Shown: positions 1-9,052 of the stretch, piece after piece
Layout: each line of letters opens with the position of its first letter
How positions within the stretch are numbered: position 1 is the first letter of the stretch
Origin: Eopsaltria australis
Lineage: Eukaryota > Chordata > Aves > Passeriformes > Petroicidae
DNA length: 64,000 nucleotides
Assembly: GCA_034509425.1 (NCBI GenBank)
Contig: JAVTVJ010011656.1
Location: forward strand, 1-64,000
Reading direction: 5' to 3'
Program-made: the position numbers and the translations under genes
Notes under the pieces: generated by a model
What the model saw: the letters and a program-made list of their open reading frames with translations, nothing else
What the model was told of the DNA's origin: nothing
Databases searched by the model: none

Positions 1-483
1 GACCTCTTGCTGTCCCAGCTCCCTGTGTCCGGGGATCTTGCTGCGGCACCGACACCAGCTGCCCCCCGAGGGTCTGTGAAATGAAGGCTCTCCTCCATCC
101 CTCTCTGCCTCGGGCGGCCACCATTGCCGTGTGCTACCTGAGCTCGCGCCGGAGCGCCCCCTGCAGCCACCGGGGAATCATCACACCCAGAGCGCCCTCT
201 GCAGGCTGTGACTGGAACTGCACCAAAAGGGAAAAGGTGCCTGAAGCCAAGCAGGCTGCCACTGGGTTTCTGGTTCTGTTTGTTGGTTAACACCATAGCT
301 GTTGTTATTTGTTAGCTTTGTTTTAGATATTAGTAAAGAACTGTTATTCCTATTCCCATATCTTTGCCTGAGAGCCTCTTGATTTCAAATTTATAATAAT
401 TCGGAGGGAGAGGGGTTACAGTTTCCCATCCCAAGGGAGGCTCCTGCCTTCCTTAACAGACACCTGTCCTTCAAACCAGGACA
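1..483 (+). mobile_element. ERVL-like LTR, 3' part (family A), cut by window edge
   Basis: This stretch is the reverse complement of most of the LTRs at 9559-10475 and 14510-15402, which fixes it as a third copy of one LTR family of about 900 bp. Read on the + strand it has an AGTAAA signal near 331, then the terminal part ending CCAGGACA at 483. The beginning of the LTR lies outside the window, so its target-site duplication cannot be tested. The 5 bases after its end are tccat. The short open frame at 81-290 lies inside the LTR, recurs in the other copies, and is not a gene. Confidence 0.8.
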
Positions 484-959
484 TCCATCCCTAGGAATGA
501 AATCCTTACAGTATGTGAAAGACTTGCTCCTATTGAGAGAATGGGGGGGAGGTAGTAGGTGAAACCACTGTGATATTGTTCAGTTTTCTGAATAGTGGAA
601 GAATTATGTTTGAACACTACAAGAAGACAGGGACCAGCTCTGAGCTCTGATATACTGTGTGTAATAGAGTGAACACAAGGAGAAAAGAAAAACTGGGAAA
701 TGCAAATAGTACATAGAAAGATTGATTTTCTTTTAAAGATTTTTATTCACTAAGAAAACAAATGGTTTTAAACTGTAGAAAAATTGTGAAAAATATCTTT
801 GATGGTTCAAAGGGTTGTAAAAATAGTGGTTTCTTCTGTAAACTTAAAAATTTGAACACATCTTTCTCTGAAGGAATTATAAAAACTGTGGTAAATGAAT
901 TTGGAGATTTAATTCCTTTGTTTACATTAAGTTTTGTATAGAGCCAAAAAGCTCTGGAG
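484..959. other. No recognisable feature
   Basis: AT-rich sequence between the family-A LTR and the decayed pol. I see no long frame or known repeat. It may be the eroded gag and early pol of the element that follows, but nothing in it shows this. Confidence 0.4.
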
Positions 960-2980
960 GGGACCCAATCCTCTCTACTCTTTGTGTGTTTTATTGTGAA
1001 AAGCCAGAGTTGGCAGGGTTCAATCCTGAAGTCAACTCTGCTGCTGCCTTACAAGGATGGTACTGTCCCTATACAAGCCTAGAAATTTAAGAATACAAGG
1101 AATTTTACAAGTACCAATACCCCATACAAAAAGAGCTACAATAGTTTTTTTAAATTGGTGGGGTATTGCAGAACATGGACTGGGGATTTTTCTGTTTTGA
1201 CCAGACCTTGAACTGACTTTTTGGCCCACAACAGTCCTAGTGTTGTGATATAGACACCAGAGGGAAAACAAAACTTTAAAAAATCGAAGAACAAATTATT
1301 TAATGCTCCAGTCCTGGCTCTTCCAGATTCAGAAAAGAGATTTGGGTTGTGTGTGGATGTGGAACAGAGCCACGCTTGAGGAGTTTTAATGCAGGAACAC
1401 GGGGGAACACAGCGGCCTGTCGCTTATTTTTCTAAACTGTTAGACCCTGTAGCCAAGGGCTGGCCTCATTGTCTGCAGAATTGTGCAGCCATAGCCCTAA
1501 TGGTAACTGAAGCCTGAAAATTAACAATAACAGGATGTTTGATTGTTAAGGTTTCACATCAAATTTGAGCTTTATTGACTGAGGGAGCCTCTAGGTGGAT
1601 AGCTAGCACTCAGTTATTGCAGTATGAATCTTGTTTGGTAGAACTAGAAAATTTGGGGCTGAGGAGTGGAGAAAGGTCTAACTCAGCCTCCTGTCGGAAC
1701 AGCCCTGGAGAGGGGGGCTGGGAAGAAACCCATGGCTACCTTCATGTGGTAAATCTCCAAGCACAGACCAGAGAGCATTTGCGAAACACTCCCTGGCCTG
1801 GGGGAGAAAGTGTGTTTATTGATAAGTCTTCAACAGTGATAGAGGGGAAGTTGCCACCCACATGGTCAGCTCAGACAGCCGAGCTGTGGATGCGCTTGTG
1901 AGAACCTATAAATTATATTGAAACAAACTAATGAATGTTTTTACTGATTCTAAATATGCATATGGGAAATACATGCATTTAGGAAGAGAGGGATGAAGAA
2001 AAACAAAAGATTAAAGCAAAATGCTAGTTACAACTGTTAAGGATTATAAACAGTGGATTAAAAGATATAATGAAAAGGTGACGTTTCTATATGAGAAACT
2101 CATTACCAAAAAAATAAAATAGACAGAGTAAGACAAATTATATAGAAGTAGTAGAATTACAGACAAAGATAAAACAAGACTTAGAAAAAGAAGAATTAAA
2201 AGAACAGAAAAAAATGGTTTGTGGATGGATCAAAAAAGGTTATAAAAGGGAAAAGAAAGTCAGGGTATACGATAGTAGATGGGAAGTCAAGAAAAATAAG
2301 AGTCGAGACCCCTAAGTGCTAGCTAGTCAGCACAGACTTGTGAGTTATATACAATTTTACAGACACTTAAAAGGCTAAAAGGGAAGAGAAGGACAATTTT
2401 TACAGATTCCAAATATGCTTTTGGGATAGTCCACACCTTTGGAAAAATTTGGAAAGAAAGAGATTTAATCAGCACTTGCAGACGAGAGTTGGTTCATGAA
2501 AAATTAATAAGACAAATCCCAGAGGTTATTAGAGGACCGAAAGCAATTTTAGTAGTGCATGTTTAAGAACACCAAGTATAGATACAATTTTGAACTCGAG
2601 AAAATAATTTAACAAATAGAAAAACTAAGAAAACAACATTATTGGTGATAAATATTCCAGAAATCAGATGGGATAAGACCCAGGAATATCCCTCACGTCC
2701 CTCCAAAAAAAAAAAAAAAAAAAAAAAAAGAAGGATATGAAAAAATAAAAAAGAAAGTGAAAAGAAGGTTAATAGAAATTACCTGATAGAAAAGAATTAT
2801 TATCTAAAAATTATACCAAGAAGGTTTTAAAGAGACTTCATCAACAGAAAACCTGGAAAGAAGTCTCTCTAACACCTCAATAGGAAGGTCCTTTCCTTGT
2901 ACTTCTAACCACAAACACAGCAATACGAACGGCTGAGAAGGGCTAGACACACTTCTCAAGTAAAGAAAATTAAACGTCAA
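960..2980 (+). pseudogene. pol: Decayed gammaretrovirus-like pol (RT end, two RNase H pieces, integrase tail)
   Basis: Conceptual translation in shifting frames gives pieces in the order expected for pol. At about 1150-1330 is a reverse-transcriptase thumb/connection piece with VGYCRTW and NAPVLALPDSEK. At about 1380-1500 comes [20 protein letters not shown] and the following [10 protein letters not shown]. At about 1800-1970 is an RNase H piece from ESVFID to VFTDSKYAYG. At about 2218-2590 is a second RNase H piece from FVDGSK to IFTDSKYAFG, running on to the integrase boundary. At about 2884-2970 is an integrase C-terminal piece with EGPFLVLLTTNTA. Stops and frameshifts are frequent, and most of the integrase core is missing. 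The protein would have copied viral RNA and integrated the DNA. The order and wording point to class I (gamma-like) ERVs. The assignment to one element is inferred from collinearity with the env that follows. Confidence 0.75.
2705..2729 (+). repeat. Poly(A) tract of 25 A
   Basis: An uninterrupted run of 25 A lies between the second RNase H piece and the integrase C-terminal piece. It occupies the place where the integrase core should be. I saw no target duplication around it, so it may be a simple repeat or mark an old insertion or deletion. Confidence 0.9.
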
Positions 2981-3078
2981 GAGGGGTCACCTGAATAGAA
3001 AGTGACTTCTCCTCCAAGAAACTTGAAGATAAAACTGCACCGACATACTGAATAACTAAAAAGGATAAGATAAGTTGT

Positions 3079-4250
3079 TTGGTACCAGGGTGCGAATGTT
3101 ATCCATTTGTTCACTTTAAATATAGTTATTGTCAAGAAATTTGGGTTACACATTGTAAAAGGGGATACAAACCAAAAAAACTTTGTACAAGGTGCTCGGA
3201 GAAAGAATACACTTTAACCACCCATACCTTAGTAGTCGCCACTAACACGGGCATATTAGAATTAGACTCTCCAAAGTGGTATCACTTGTTCAAAAAGGGA
3301 GTTAGGGGTAAATTAGATTCAAAGGCACAGCCCCTAGCAATTGAGTGCTGATGCAATCAAACTATCAAGGTGGGACATCTTTAAAAGGAGGTATGCGGCT
3401 CATTCCAATTATGGGTCCCCTGAAGAATACCCCTGCTGCCGAGAAGATGGACTCCCTTGCCACGGGTAGCAACCCTGTGGGTGTAGGCAGAGGAGTACGC
3501 CTGTGGGGAATCCTTATGGTTCTGAGTCTAATAATGGGCAGAATGGCCAGTCTGCTCCCTGAGAATCACCTCAGTGTTGAGAAGCAGAACCCAGCCCAAA
3601 ACTGTGGACAGCACTTTAAGACCACCCTAACAGAACAGGTGGCTATAGAGACCATGACATACCAAACCCACTATGACTACAAAAGTGGCAATGAGAAGGG
3701 AAACTGCATACATAATGACACTCAATATAAAATGTGTCAATTAGAAGAAGAGATAATCTGCTATAGCCCGAAAGTGATTCCTAGGGATTGGTGGTTAAAG
3801 GCGTGATCCATGAAGAAATATAAGAAAGTATTAACTCATCTATTATACAAATGAGCAGTTGAGCCTGTGATACCCACCTGTGACAAATGTAATCGTTCTG
3901 TATGGGTTGGAAAGAATATAGAAACAATGTTTTTGAAATATTCCCAAGTCAGTACAACCTGCTATGATCGCAGCCAATTAAGAACGTGCACTATGGGTGG
4001 AAAACATACTGGGTTGAGAAAATACAAAATATGACAAAAGATTTTCTGTCAGTAATGAAGGCTTAATGACTAATTATCTCAATGATAATGATGAACAAAT
4101 TTGCTTACGATATAACAGAATTTTTCTTTTACAAGAGATGAGAAAAGGGTAAATCCAGAGACTAGGATGAAACAAATTGCTCAAGAAATAAAAGAAACAG
4201 GAGTCAGAAACAAAGAGAAATGTAATTGCTAAGTCTTATAAATGTAAAAG
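3079..4250 (+). pseudogene. env: Decayed env (surface subunit remnant) of the gamma-like ERV
   Basis: Two open stretches lie between the pol remnant and the LTR at 4338. The stretch at 3079-3351 is cysteine-rich. The frame 3345-3806 holds a likely signal peptide: the methionine near 3448 precedes a hydrophobic stretch GILMVLSLIMG. It is followed by a hydrophilic ectodomain-like region with NxT/S sites and several cysteines. After the stop at 3804-3806, a further cysteine-containing piece (VIPTCDKCN and TCYDRSQLRTC) can be read at about 3866-4010, then the frame decays. Env would have mediated receptor binding and entry. No transmembrane subunit, fusion peptide or CX6CC motif can be recognised, so the 3' half of env is missing or unreadable. 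Position between integrase tail and polypurine tract supports env. The lineage is inferred. Confidence 0.6.
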
Positions 4251-4323
4251 GATGAAATTAAAATTGTGTAATAAGCAAACCTAATCAAACTTACCATAAA
4301 AGCATGAATTAATATTTTAATAT

Positions 4324-4337
4324 AAAAGGGGACGGAT
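4324..4337 (+). promoter_or_regulatory. Polypurine tract upstream of LTR-B
   Basis: A purine-rich run AAAAGGGGACGGA lies directly before an LTR that begins TGTAGTC. This is where plus-strand DNA priming would start, so the LTR at 4338 is in the 3' position relative to the env remnant. Confidence 0.7.
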
Positions 4338-4946
4338 TGTAGTCTATGTTGCAAAATAATTCATGCTAAAATTTAAGATTACAGCATTTTACTGAAGTTG
4401 AGAGAAAGCACAAATACTGGAAGCAAGTGACTGACAAAATTGTGCATTTCAAGAGATTTCTGTCTGAATAAACCCTAGCAAGATGCATTCAATGTACATT
4501 CCACAGATAAGCATTTCGTGGGATTTCCTCGTCTGGCAAAGCTCCAGGATATGTGTATATACTAATATATGACTCTAGGATGTGCATACCAAGTGTAGAT
4601 ATGCAATAAATAATATACGTTGCCAGAAAACTCACTCCAGCAGCAAAAATCGACTACTGATTTCAGGAACTGTCGTCAGACGTGGTGGAAAGACAGGAAA
4701 AAACTACATTGTTGTATTGAAAAGATAAAATTAACAAAGAAGAAAAAAGGTATAAAAAGACACCTCATGGAAACCACAGCGGGGAACTGGTGAGATTCGA
4801 ACCGACAGGGTTTCGGACTCAGTTCACCCCAACGCTGATCGCCTGGCTTGGCGTTGTTTTTTTGCCCCGTGGCTCGTTTCAAATTTTATACTTTGATTTT
4901 TAATAAATTATCTTTAATCATAAAATTGGCTGATTCATTTATAACA
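4338..4946 (+). mobile_element. LTR-B (609 bp), serving as 3' LTR and as 5' LTR of a second unit
   Basis: The LTR runs from TGTAGTC to TATAACA. It has a TATA-like element TATAAAAAG near 4751 and AATAAA at 4902-4907, so U5 is short. It follows a polypurine tract and env remnant, as a 3' LTR should. It is also followed 4 bases later by a tRNA-Trp-type primer site, as a 5' LTR should be. The last 75 bp (4872-4946) recur almost identically at 6759-6833. Confidence 0.8.
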
Positions 4947-4950
4947 AACT

Positions 4951-4968
4951 TGGTGACCCCGACGTGAT
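4951..4968 (+). other. Primer binding site, tRNA-Trp type
   Basis: The 18 bases TGGTGACCCCGACGTGAT are complementary to the 3' end of tRNA-Trp including CCA. tRNA-Trp is the known primer of avian alpharetroviruses. The site lies 4 bases after LTR-B on the same strand. Only about 15 further bases of leader survive before the opposite-strand LTR begins. Confidence 0.85.
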
Positions 4969-4983
4969 CCAAATCTCGGTTCC

Positions 4984-5655
4984 GTGGTTTCCCCCTCCGA
5001 TCAGGAGGCGCCCCGCTTATTTAGCGGCCTGATTTGCCGCAGAAAAGCCGCTGAGGGGTTTTTCTGCGGATCCCCGTCCCGGGAGCCTCCTGCCGGTGGT
5101 TGCCCCGTCCCCTCCCAGCGGACCACGAATGTCCTAAGCTTTCGCTGGACAGACGTGGGAGACTAGCCGTCTCCTAGGAGAGAGGGAGCGTTGGAGGATC
5201 CTAGGATTTTCCTGGGGTGCCGCGGAGAATCAGGGAGGACTCTCGCCTTGGGTAACAGAGTACTTTATTGCTCTCAATCCCGGGGCAGAAGAGCCTCGAG
5301 CTAGCTCATGCAAGGGTACATAACGGAACATGAGGGCCAATAGGGAACGACCGAAGGGGTGGAGTTGGGGAAGGGACAGGGGTTTACTTCCAATGGTAAG
5401 GAACCGGGGGGGGGATAACCGGCAACAGACAAATCACAATGTACAGAACTGAGAACTCTCTGGAAGAAGGGAAAGGATCAAACTTGGATAGACGAACGGG
5501 AAAACCAGTGACAAGCAACGAGGAGGAGTCATAGGAGTGGTCAGCATTCAGACTATACCCCAGACGTCTTTATCCTGGGGGTGGAACTAGGATCTTTCCA
5601 CCACGAATTCTCACGGGGTTTCTGGGGTTTTAATTCCATGCTTACCACTCCTACA
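4984..5655 (-). mobile_element. 3' LTR (about 672 bp) of an alpharetrovirus-like/ERVK-type provirus
   Basis: On the minus strand the LTR starts TGTAGGAGTGG directly after a polypurine tract and is judged to end AAACCA near 4984. The polyadenylation signal AATAAA is at 5264-5269 (seen as tttatt on +). Its sequence around TTCCAGAGAGTTCTCAG and the following pyrimidine-rich block resembles the solo LTRs at 12361, 13018 and 21294, so it is one of that family. The start is well supported. The end is estimated from the family's U5 length of about 225-265 bp after AATAAA. Confidence 0.75.
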
Positions 5656-6758
5656 TCTCCCCCTTTTCTTTTTTCTAAGAACGTTTTTCTGAGTAAACTT
5701 ACTACAACATTTTTTAAACATGCAAACAACAGCAAAACGATAACGATAATAACGAGAATCCACAACAAGGATTTTATCAGCCCAACAGCCCACGAAGAAA
5801 GTCCAAGGCCATCTAGCATGTGTTGGAGCCAGTCTTTACTCTCAACCTTCAGTTGGCCTATGTGCCCGCGCATTTCCTGGAGCGTTGCGTGAATACTCTT
5901 CGCGTTGGATGACAAGTTAAGACAACACATCCCTTCGAAGTCCTCGCACCCGTGCCCGTGTGCGAGGAGGAGAAAGTCAATCGCCGCCCTGTTCTGCAGG
6001 GTGGCGTGCCTAGTAGTGTCCTCATCTTCTAGCAGTTGGGTCAATGCCCGGGACGTGAGGTTGGCTTGTCTGCCAAGCCAACACTCTAAATGGCCTAATT
6101 CCCCCAAGGCCTTAGCTGCCGCCACCCAGGGCACGAATATGGAGGCAGCCACCCTCTTTGAAAAACTCCAATGTTCAACAGCCGAATTGCAATTTTCGTC
6201 CCAAGTTTCGAGTGATCTTTTTTGACGGGTCAAATTATAGAATTTTCTCCATTCCAAAATTTGAGTCTTGTTGGGGGTCATGAGGGTGAGTTGGCCCAAC
6301 GTGCATGGCCCACCTGAAAGACGGGACGGAATCCCGGCCCAGACTCTATCCCCACAGATTAAAAACACACCGGAGGGGAGAGTCTTCAGGACTGGCGTGG
6401 ACTTGGACCGGTTGGAGACAGATCTCATAGTATAGTTACACCAATTTTCAAAACTGTAAACTGATCTTTTTAGGGGATGCACATATTTGTATGGAATTTT
6501 ACCATATCCTCCAAATTTCTTGGCATCTTCTAAACTAGGGAAGTAATCAAAGCCAATACAAAAGTCTGCTTTGGAGGACCCCAACAGCGCCAATTCTTGG
6601 GGTTCCTCTGGTGCATGTGGGAGGGTCTTCATCCACGCGTCCCAGGTGTCAACTGGTTCGGGCCTTTTACCTGCGAAGGAGGTGTCATCTCTTCGCAGGG
6701 GGATACCTACTAGGCAAGTCGACATGGGATCGTTCGCGGAATGCATGCTCAGACACAT
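5553..6758 (-). CDS. env: N-terminally truncated alpharetrovirus-like Env, open for 401 codons
   Basis: A continuous frame covers the end of the surface subunit and the whole transmembrane subunit of a retroviral Env. A furin-type site RQKR is at residues 178-181. Two cysteines (190 and 226) flank a hydrophobic internal fusion-peptide region (about 201-217). A conserved heptad-type stretch with LQNRAAIDFLLL (254-265) leads to a CX6CC motif (C271, C278, C279). A membrane anchor spans about 327-347. NxS/T sites are at 108, 116, 163, 175, 233 and 281. The internal fusion loop between cysteines is typical of avian alpharetroviruses, and the similarity is strong. The last 33 residues are read from the LTR U3. 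The signal peptide and most of the receptor-binding part are missing. The first ATG lies right at the junction with the LTR-B tail, so it is an accidental start. A fragment, not a functional entry protein. No splice acceptor or promoter for it is apparent. Confidence 0.85.
   Translation of the reverse strand: MCLSMHSANDPMSTCLVGIPLRRDDTSFAGKRPEPVDTWDAWMKTLPHAPEEPQELALLGSSKADFCIGFDYFPSLEDAKKFGGYGKIPYKYVHPLKRSVYSFENWCNYTMRSVSNRSKSTPVLKTLPSGVFLICGDRVWAGIPSRLSGGPCTLGQLTLMTPNKTQILEWRKFYNLTRQKRSLETWDENCNSAVEHWSFSKRVAASIFVPWVAAAKALGELGHLECWLGRQANLTSRALTQLLEDEDTTRHATLQNRAAIDFLLLAHGHGCEDFEGMCCLNLSSNAKSIHATLQEMRGHIGQLKVESKDWLQHMLDGLGLSSWAVGLIKSLLWILVIIVIVLLLFACLKNVVVSLLRKTFLEKRKGGDVGVVSMELKPQKPRENSWWKDPSSTPRIKTSGV
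5656..5675 (-). promoter_or_regulatory. Polypurine tract of the alpharetrovirus-like element
   Basis: Twenty consecutive purines on the minus strand lie immediately before TGTAGG, the LTR start. The tract is inside the env frame and encodes about residues 362-368, with the K-R-K-G-G core. Confidence 0.85.
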
Positions 6759-6833
6759 GCTCGTTTCAAATTTTATACTTTGATTTTTAATAAATTATCT
6801 TTAATCATAAAATTGGCTGATTCATTTATGACA
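6759..6833 (+). mobile_element. LTR-B terminal fragment (75 bp)
   Basis: From gctcgtttc to the terminal aca this equals 4872-4946 with one obvious difference near the end (atgaca versus ataaca). It ends at the exact LTR terminus and then passes into sequence of a different ERV, so 6833/6834 looks like a real integration junction. Its left edge coincides with the beginning of the inverted env. Confidence 0.8.
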
Positions 6834-7017
6834 TTTACCACCTGCCTAATTCAAGGTACCTTTTAACCCTTATAAACATACCTTTTGTCCGTAAGTCTGG
6901 CAGTTTTGGTCTTTCTCCGGGGTGTCAGTGAGCCGAAGGAACCCTCCTCTCCTGGAAAATTCCAGGCAGCACCCGAGGAGACCCCCAGGCCCCTGGCCCC
7001 TGGGCTAGAAAGAGCAA
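6834..7017 (-). mobile_element. Leader fragment of the LTR-C element
   Basis: This lies downstream, on the minus strand, of the LTR-C primer site. It contains a short open frame (6863-7048) that crosses the primer site and is probably untranslated leader. The rest of the element, gag onward, is absent. The piece stops at the LTR-B integration junction. Confidence 0.55.
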
Positions 7018-7035
7018 GTCCCACCAGAGTCGCCA
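7018..7035 (-). other. Primer binding site, tRNA-Arg(UCU) type
   Basis: On the minus strand the bases TGGCGACTCTGGTGGGAC follow the LTR-C end by two bases. They match the complement of the tRNA-Arg(UCU) 3' end including CCA, with the last base differing. This identifies LTR-C as a 5' LTR on the minus strand. Confidence 0.7.
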
Positions 7036-7037
7036 AA

Positions 7038-7470
7038 TGAATTACCAAAATATGAGTATCGATCTAGCATCGATGCCCAACTCAGGATGGACAAAGACTC
7101 TCCAACAAGGCTGTTAGAAAGTGTATGTTTATTTCAGCACCGGACAACTGCGTGGGATAGCTCCCTAATACGCAGCGCAAAAGCACAAAGCAATACAAGA
7201 GGTATATATTTAGAAAAGTCTTGAATATTCAAAATATAAAGATACATTCATCATATTGGTACCGCCCATTTCCTCGCTTCATATGGTAATTAGTTGAATA
7301 CTAATTAAGCATGCGTAGTTTGCCTTTTAATTTGGGTCAGTGGTTGTGAAATTAGAGGAGTGGGCTGGGATGGATGAAGTAAAACTACTCTTCCTCTGTT
7401 TGAACTTTTTCGCCCTTTGGGTTTTCACAATAAAAATTACTTCTAAGGGAACTTTCGGTCCCTTCTGACA
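7038..7470 (-). mobile_element. LTR-C, 5' LTR (about 433 bp)
   Basis: On the minus strand this begins TGTCAGAAGG (end at 7470) and ends GGTAATTCA at 7038, next to a primer site. It has TATATA near 7204-7209 and AATAAA at 7128-7133. An alternative start, TGTGAAAACC at 7429, is possible. I prefer 7470 because a purine-rich GAAGAGAAAA precedes it. No partner LTR is present in the window. Confidence 0.65.
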
Positions 7471-9047
7471 TTTTCTCTTCAATAGGAAAATTAGTAACTG
7501 CCTACATTCCCCTAGATCTATGAAGCAATGTTTTCTATTTCCCTATTGCAAGCACAGTTGAATAAGCACCTAAATGACCAATAATTGTTCAGTTACATTC
7601 CAAACTTGTCTCAACTTAGTTCTCTAGTTAATCATTGACTTCAGCTGGGTCTGCTTACTAACTCTGTTTTCTTTAAATTACCAAGTCTATTTTAACTGAT
7701 TTCTACTAACTTTTTGTCTATTATTCTAATTTTTGAAACTCTATGTTTTAATATATTAAATTTTCTTAAAGTTTTGTTTGTTTTTAGAACTGGAGATTGG
7801 CTCACAGAAGGGGAAAAAAAACTGCAACGACATGAATTCAGCTATACAACATAGTGTAATTACAGGTAGCCAGTTTCATGTATTAGTACTCATTCTTGAT
7901 GCTGATCTGATTCAAACACTATGTTTGAGTGGTCGGAACTTTAGGACTTGGAGACATTTCTAATAATTGCGAATGATGTCTTGCCTTGCAGCTATCCGGA
8001 TGAAATTCTATTGCAATCATGCCAAGCCACTCAACTCACTAAGTCAGTCTGCTAGAGCAGTTCACAACCTTCCCCATTTAAGTTGCTGTAATAGTGTTGT
8101 GTCTTCTGCAAAATTTGCTACTTCTCTGTTCATCTTCCATTTTCTGGCTAATAATAGCACATTAAGTGCTAACACAAGTCCTAGCAAAGAACTGAAGTAC
8201 AGTGCACTATTAATATAAAACTTGAACATACATACTGCCTACTTTCTATCAGACACTGTCCATTTGAGAAACCTTGCTTCTCCTTTAACATCTTTTGTTT
8301 TTTTCCTAGGCTTTTCTACAGAAAAGCTGGAAAAATACTAAAGGAAAGTAACATATATCCTTCGGGTAAATTTCCTCATCTCCTTTCCAGTTCATTTTGG
8401 AACAGATTAAATGTTTTCTTTCTCATATTTTTCCACCTACTATAGCCATAAATATAAGAAATACTATTGACAGCTTAATTATTACAGAACAGCTTGATTT
8501 TTCTTGGAATAGGTGTTAAGATGAGCCTGCCTCACCACTGGAGTCTGCATATAGCAAAAATTTTCCTCCTTAGACGAACTCCTGCAATGCTAAGATAAAG
8601 CATGCATGTTTAAAACTGGGAAAAAAGTTCAAGAGAAGACCTGAAGTTTTGGAATCTGCCTACAGTTCCAGAATTTAAGGAGAGGGTGAATCTTTTTAAG
8701 AATGCTTTGTAAACTATCGAAATGTAAATTTAACCATCCCCAGGACAAGGATTAATCTCATAATGGGTTTACATAAGTAATATTATTCGTTGCTAACACA
8801 TTCTTTATTAGCACTCCCAAGTAGAATTTTAATTTTTCATAGCTGAAAACATAATTTGATAAATATCATCACATGTGCTGCTGCCTATAAGGGGTTGCTC
8901 TGTAGGCCAGACTAATGCCATTAAGGTCAAAAGCCATAGTGTGGTTATAGCTGTGAGGATTTAAGGAGAGAAGTCAAGATTTGGAAGTAGTACTTTTATT
9001 GAATGAAATGATACAGCTGGACTGCCTGCAATTAAGATATGCTATTG
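7471..9047. other. No recognisable gene or repeat
   Basis: AT-rich unique-looking DNA. Short frames at 7778-8218 have no recognisable domain or supporting context. Confidence 0.5.
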
Positions 9048-9052
9048 GGCCT

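Noticed and set aside
4785..4840. tRNA-like stretch: the minus strand has GGTTCGAATCTC, close to a B-box
   Set aside because: No matching A-box, cloverleaf or acceptor stem could be folded around it, and it lies in the R region of LTR-B. Probably chance or an LTR motif.
4951..4968. Idea that the tRNA-Trp primer site belongs to the neighbouring alpharetrovirus-like fragment, whose relatives use that tRNA
   Set aside because: The site is on the opposite strand to that fragment and directly follows LTR-B in LTR-B orientation. On the fragment's side it would be downstream of a 3' LTR.
6759..6833. Possibility that the 75-bp repeat of 4872-4946 is a target-site duplication of the inverted env segment
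   Set aside because: Retroviral duplications are 4-6 bp. The repeat ends exactly at an LTR terminus, so it is an LTR fragment.
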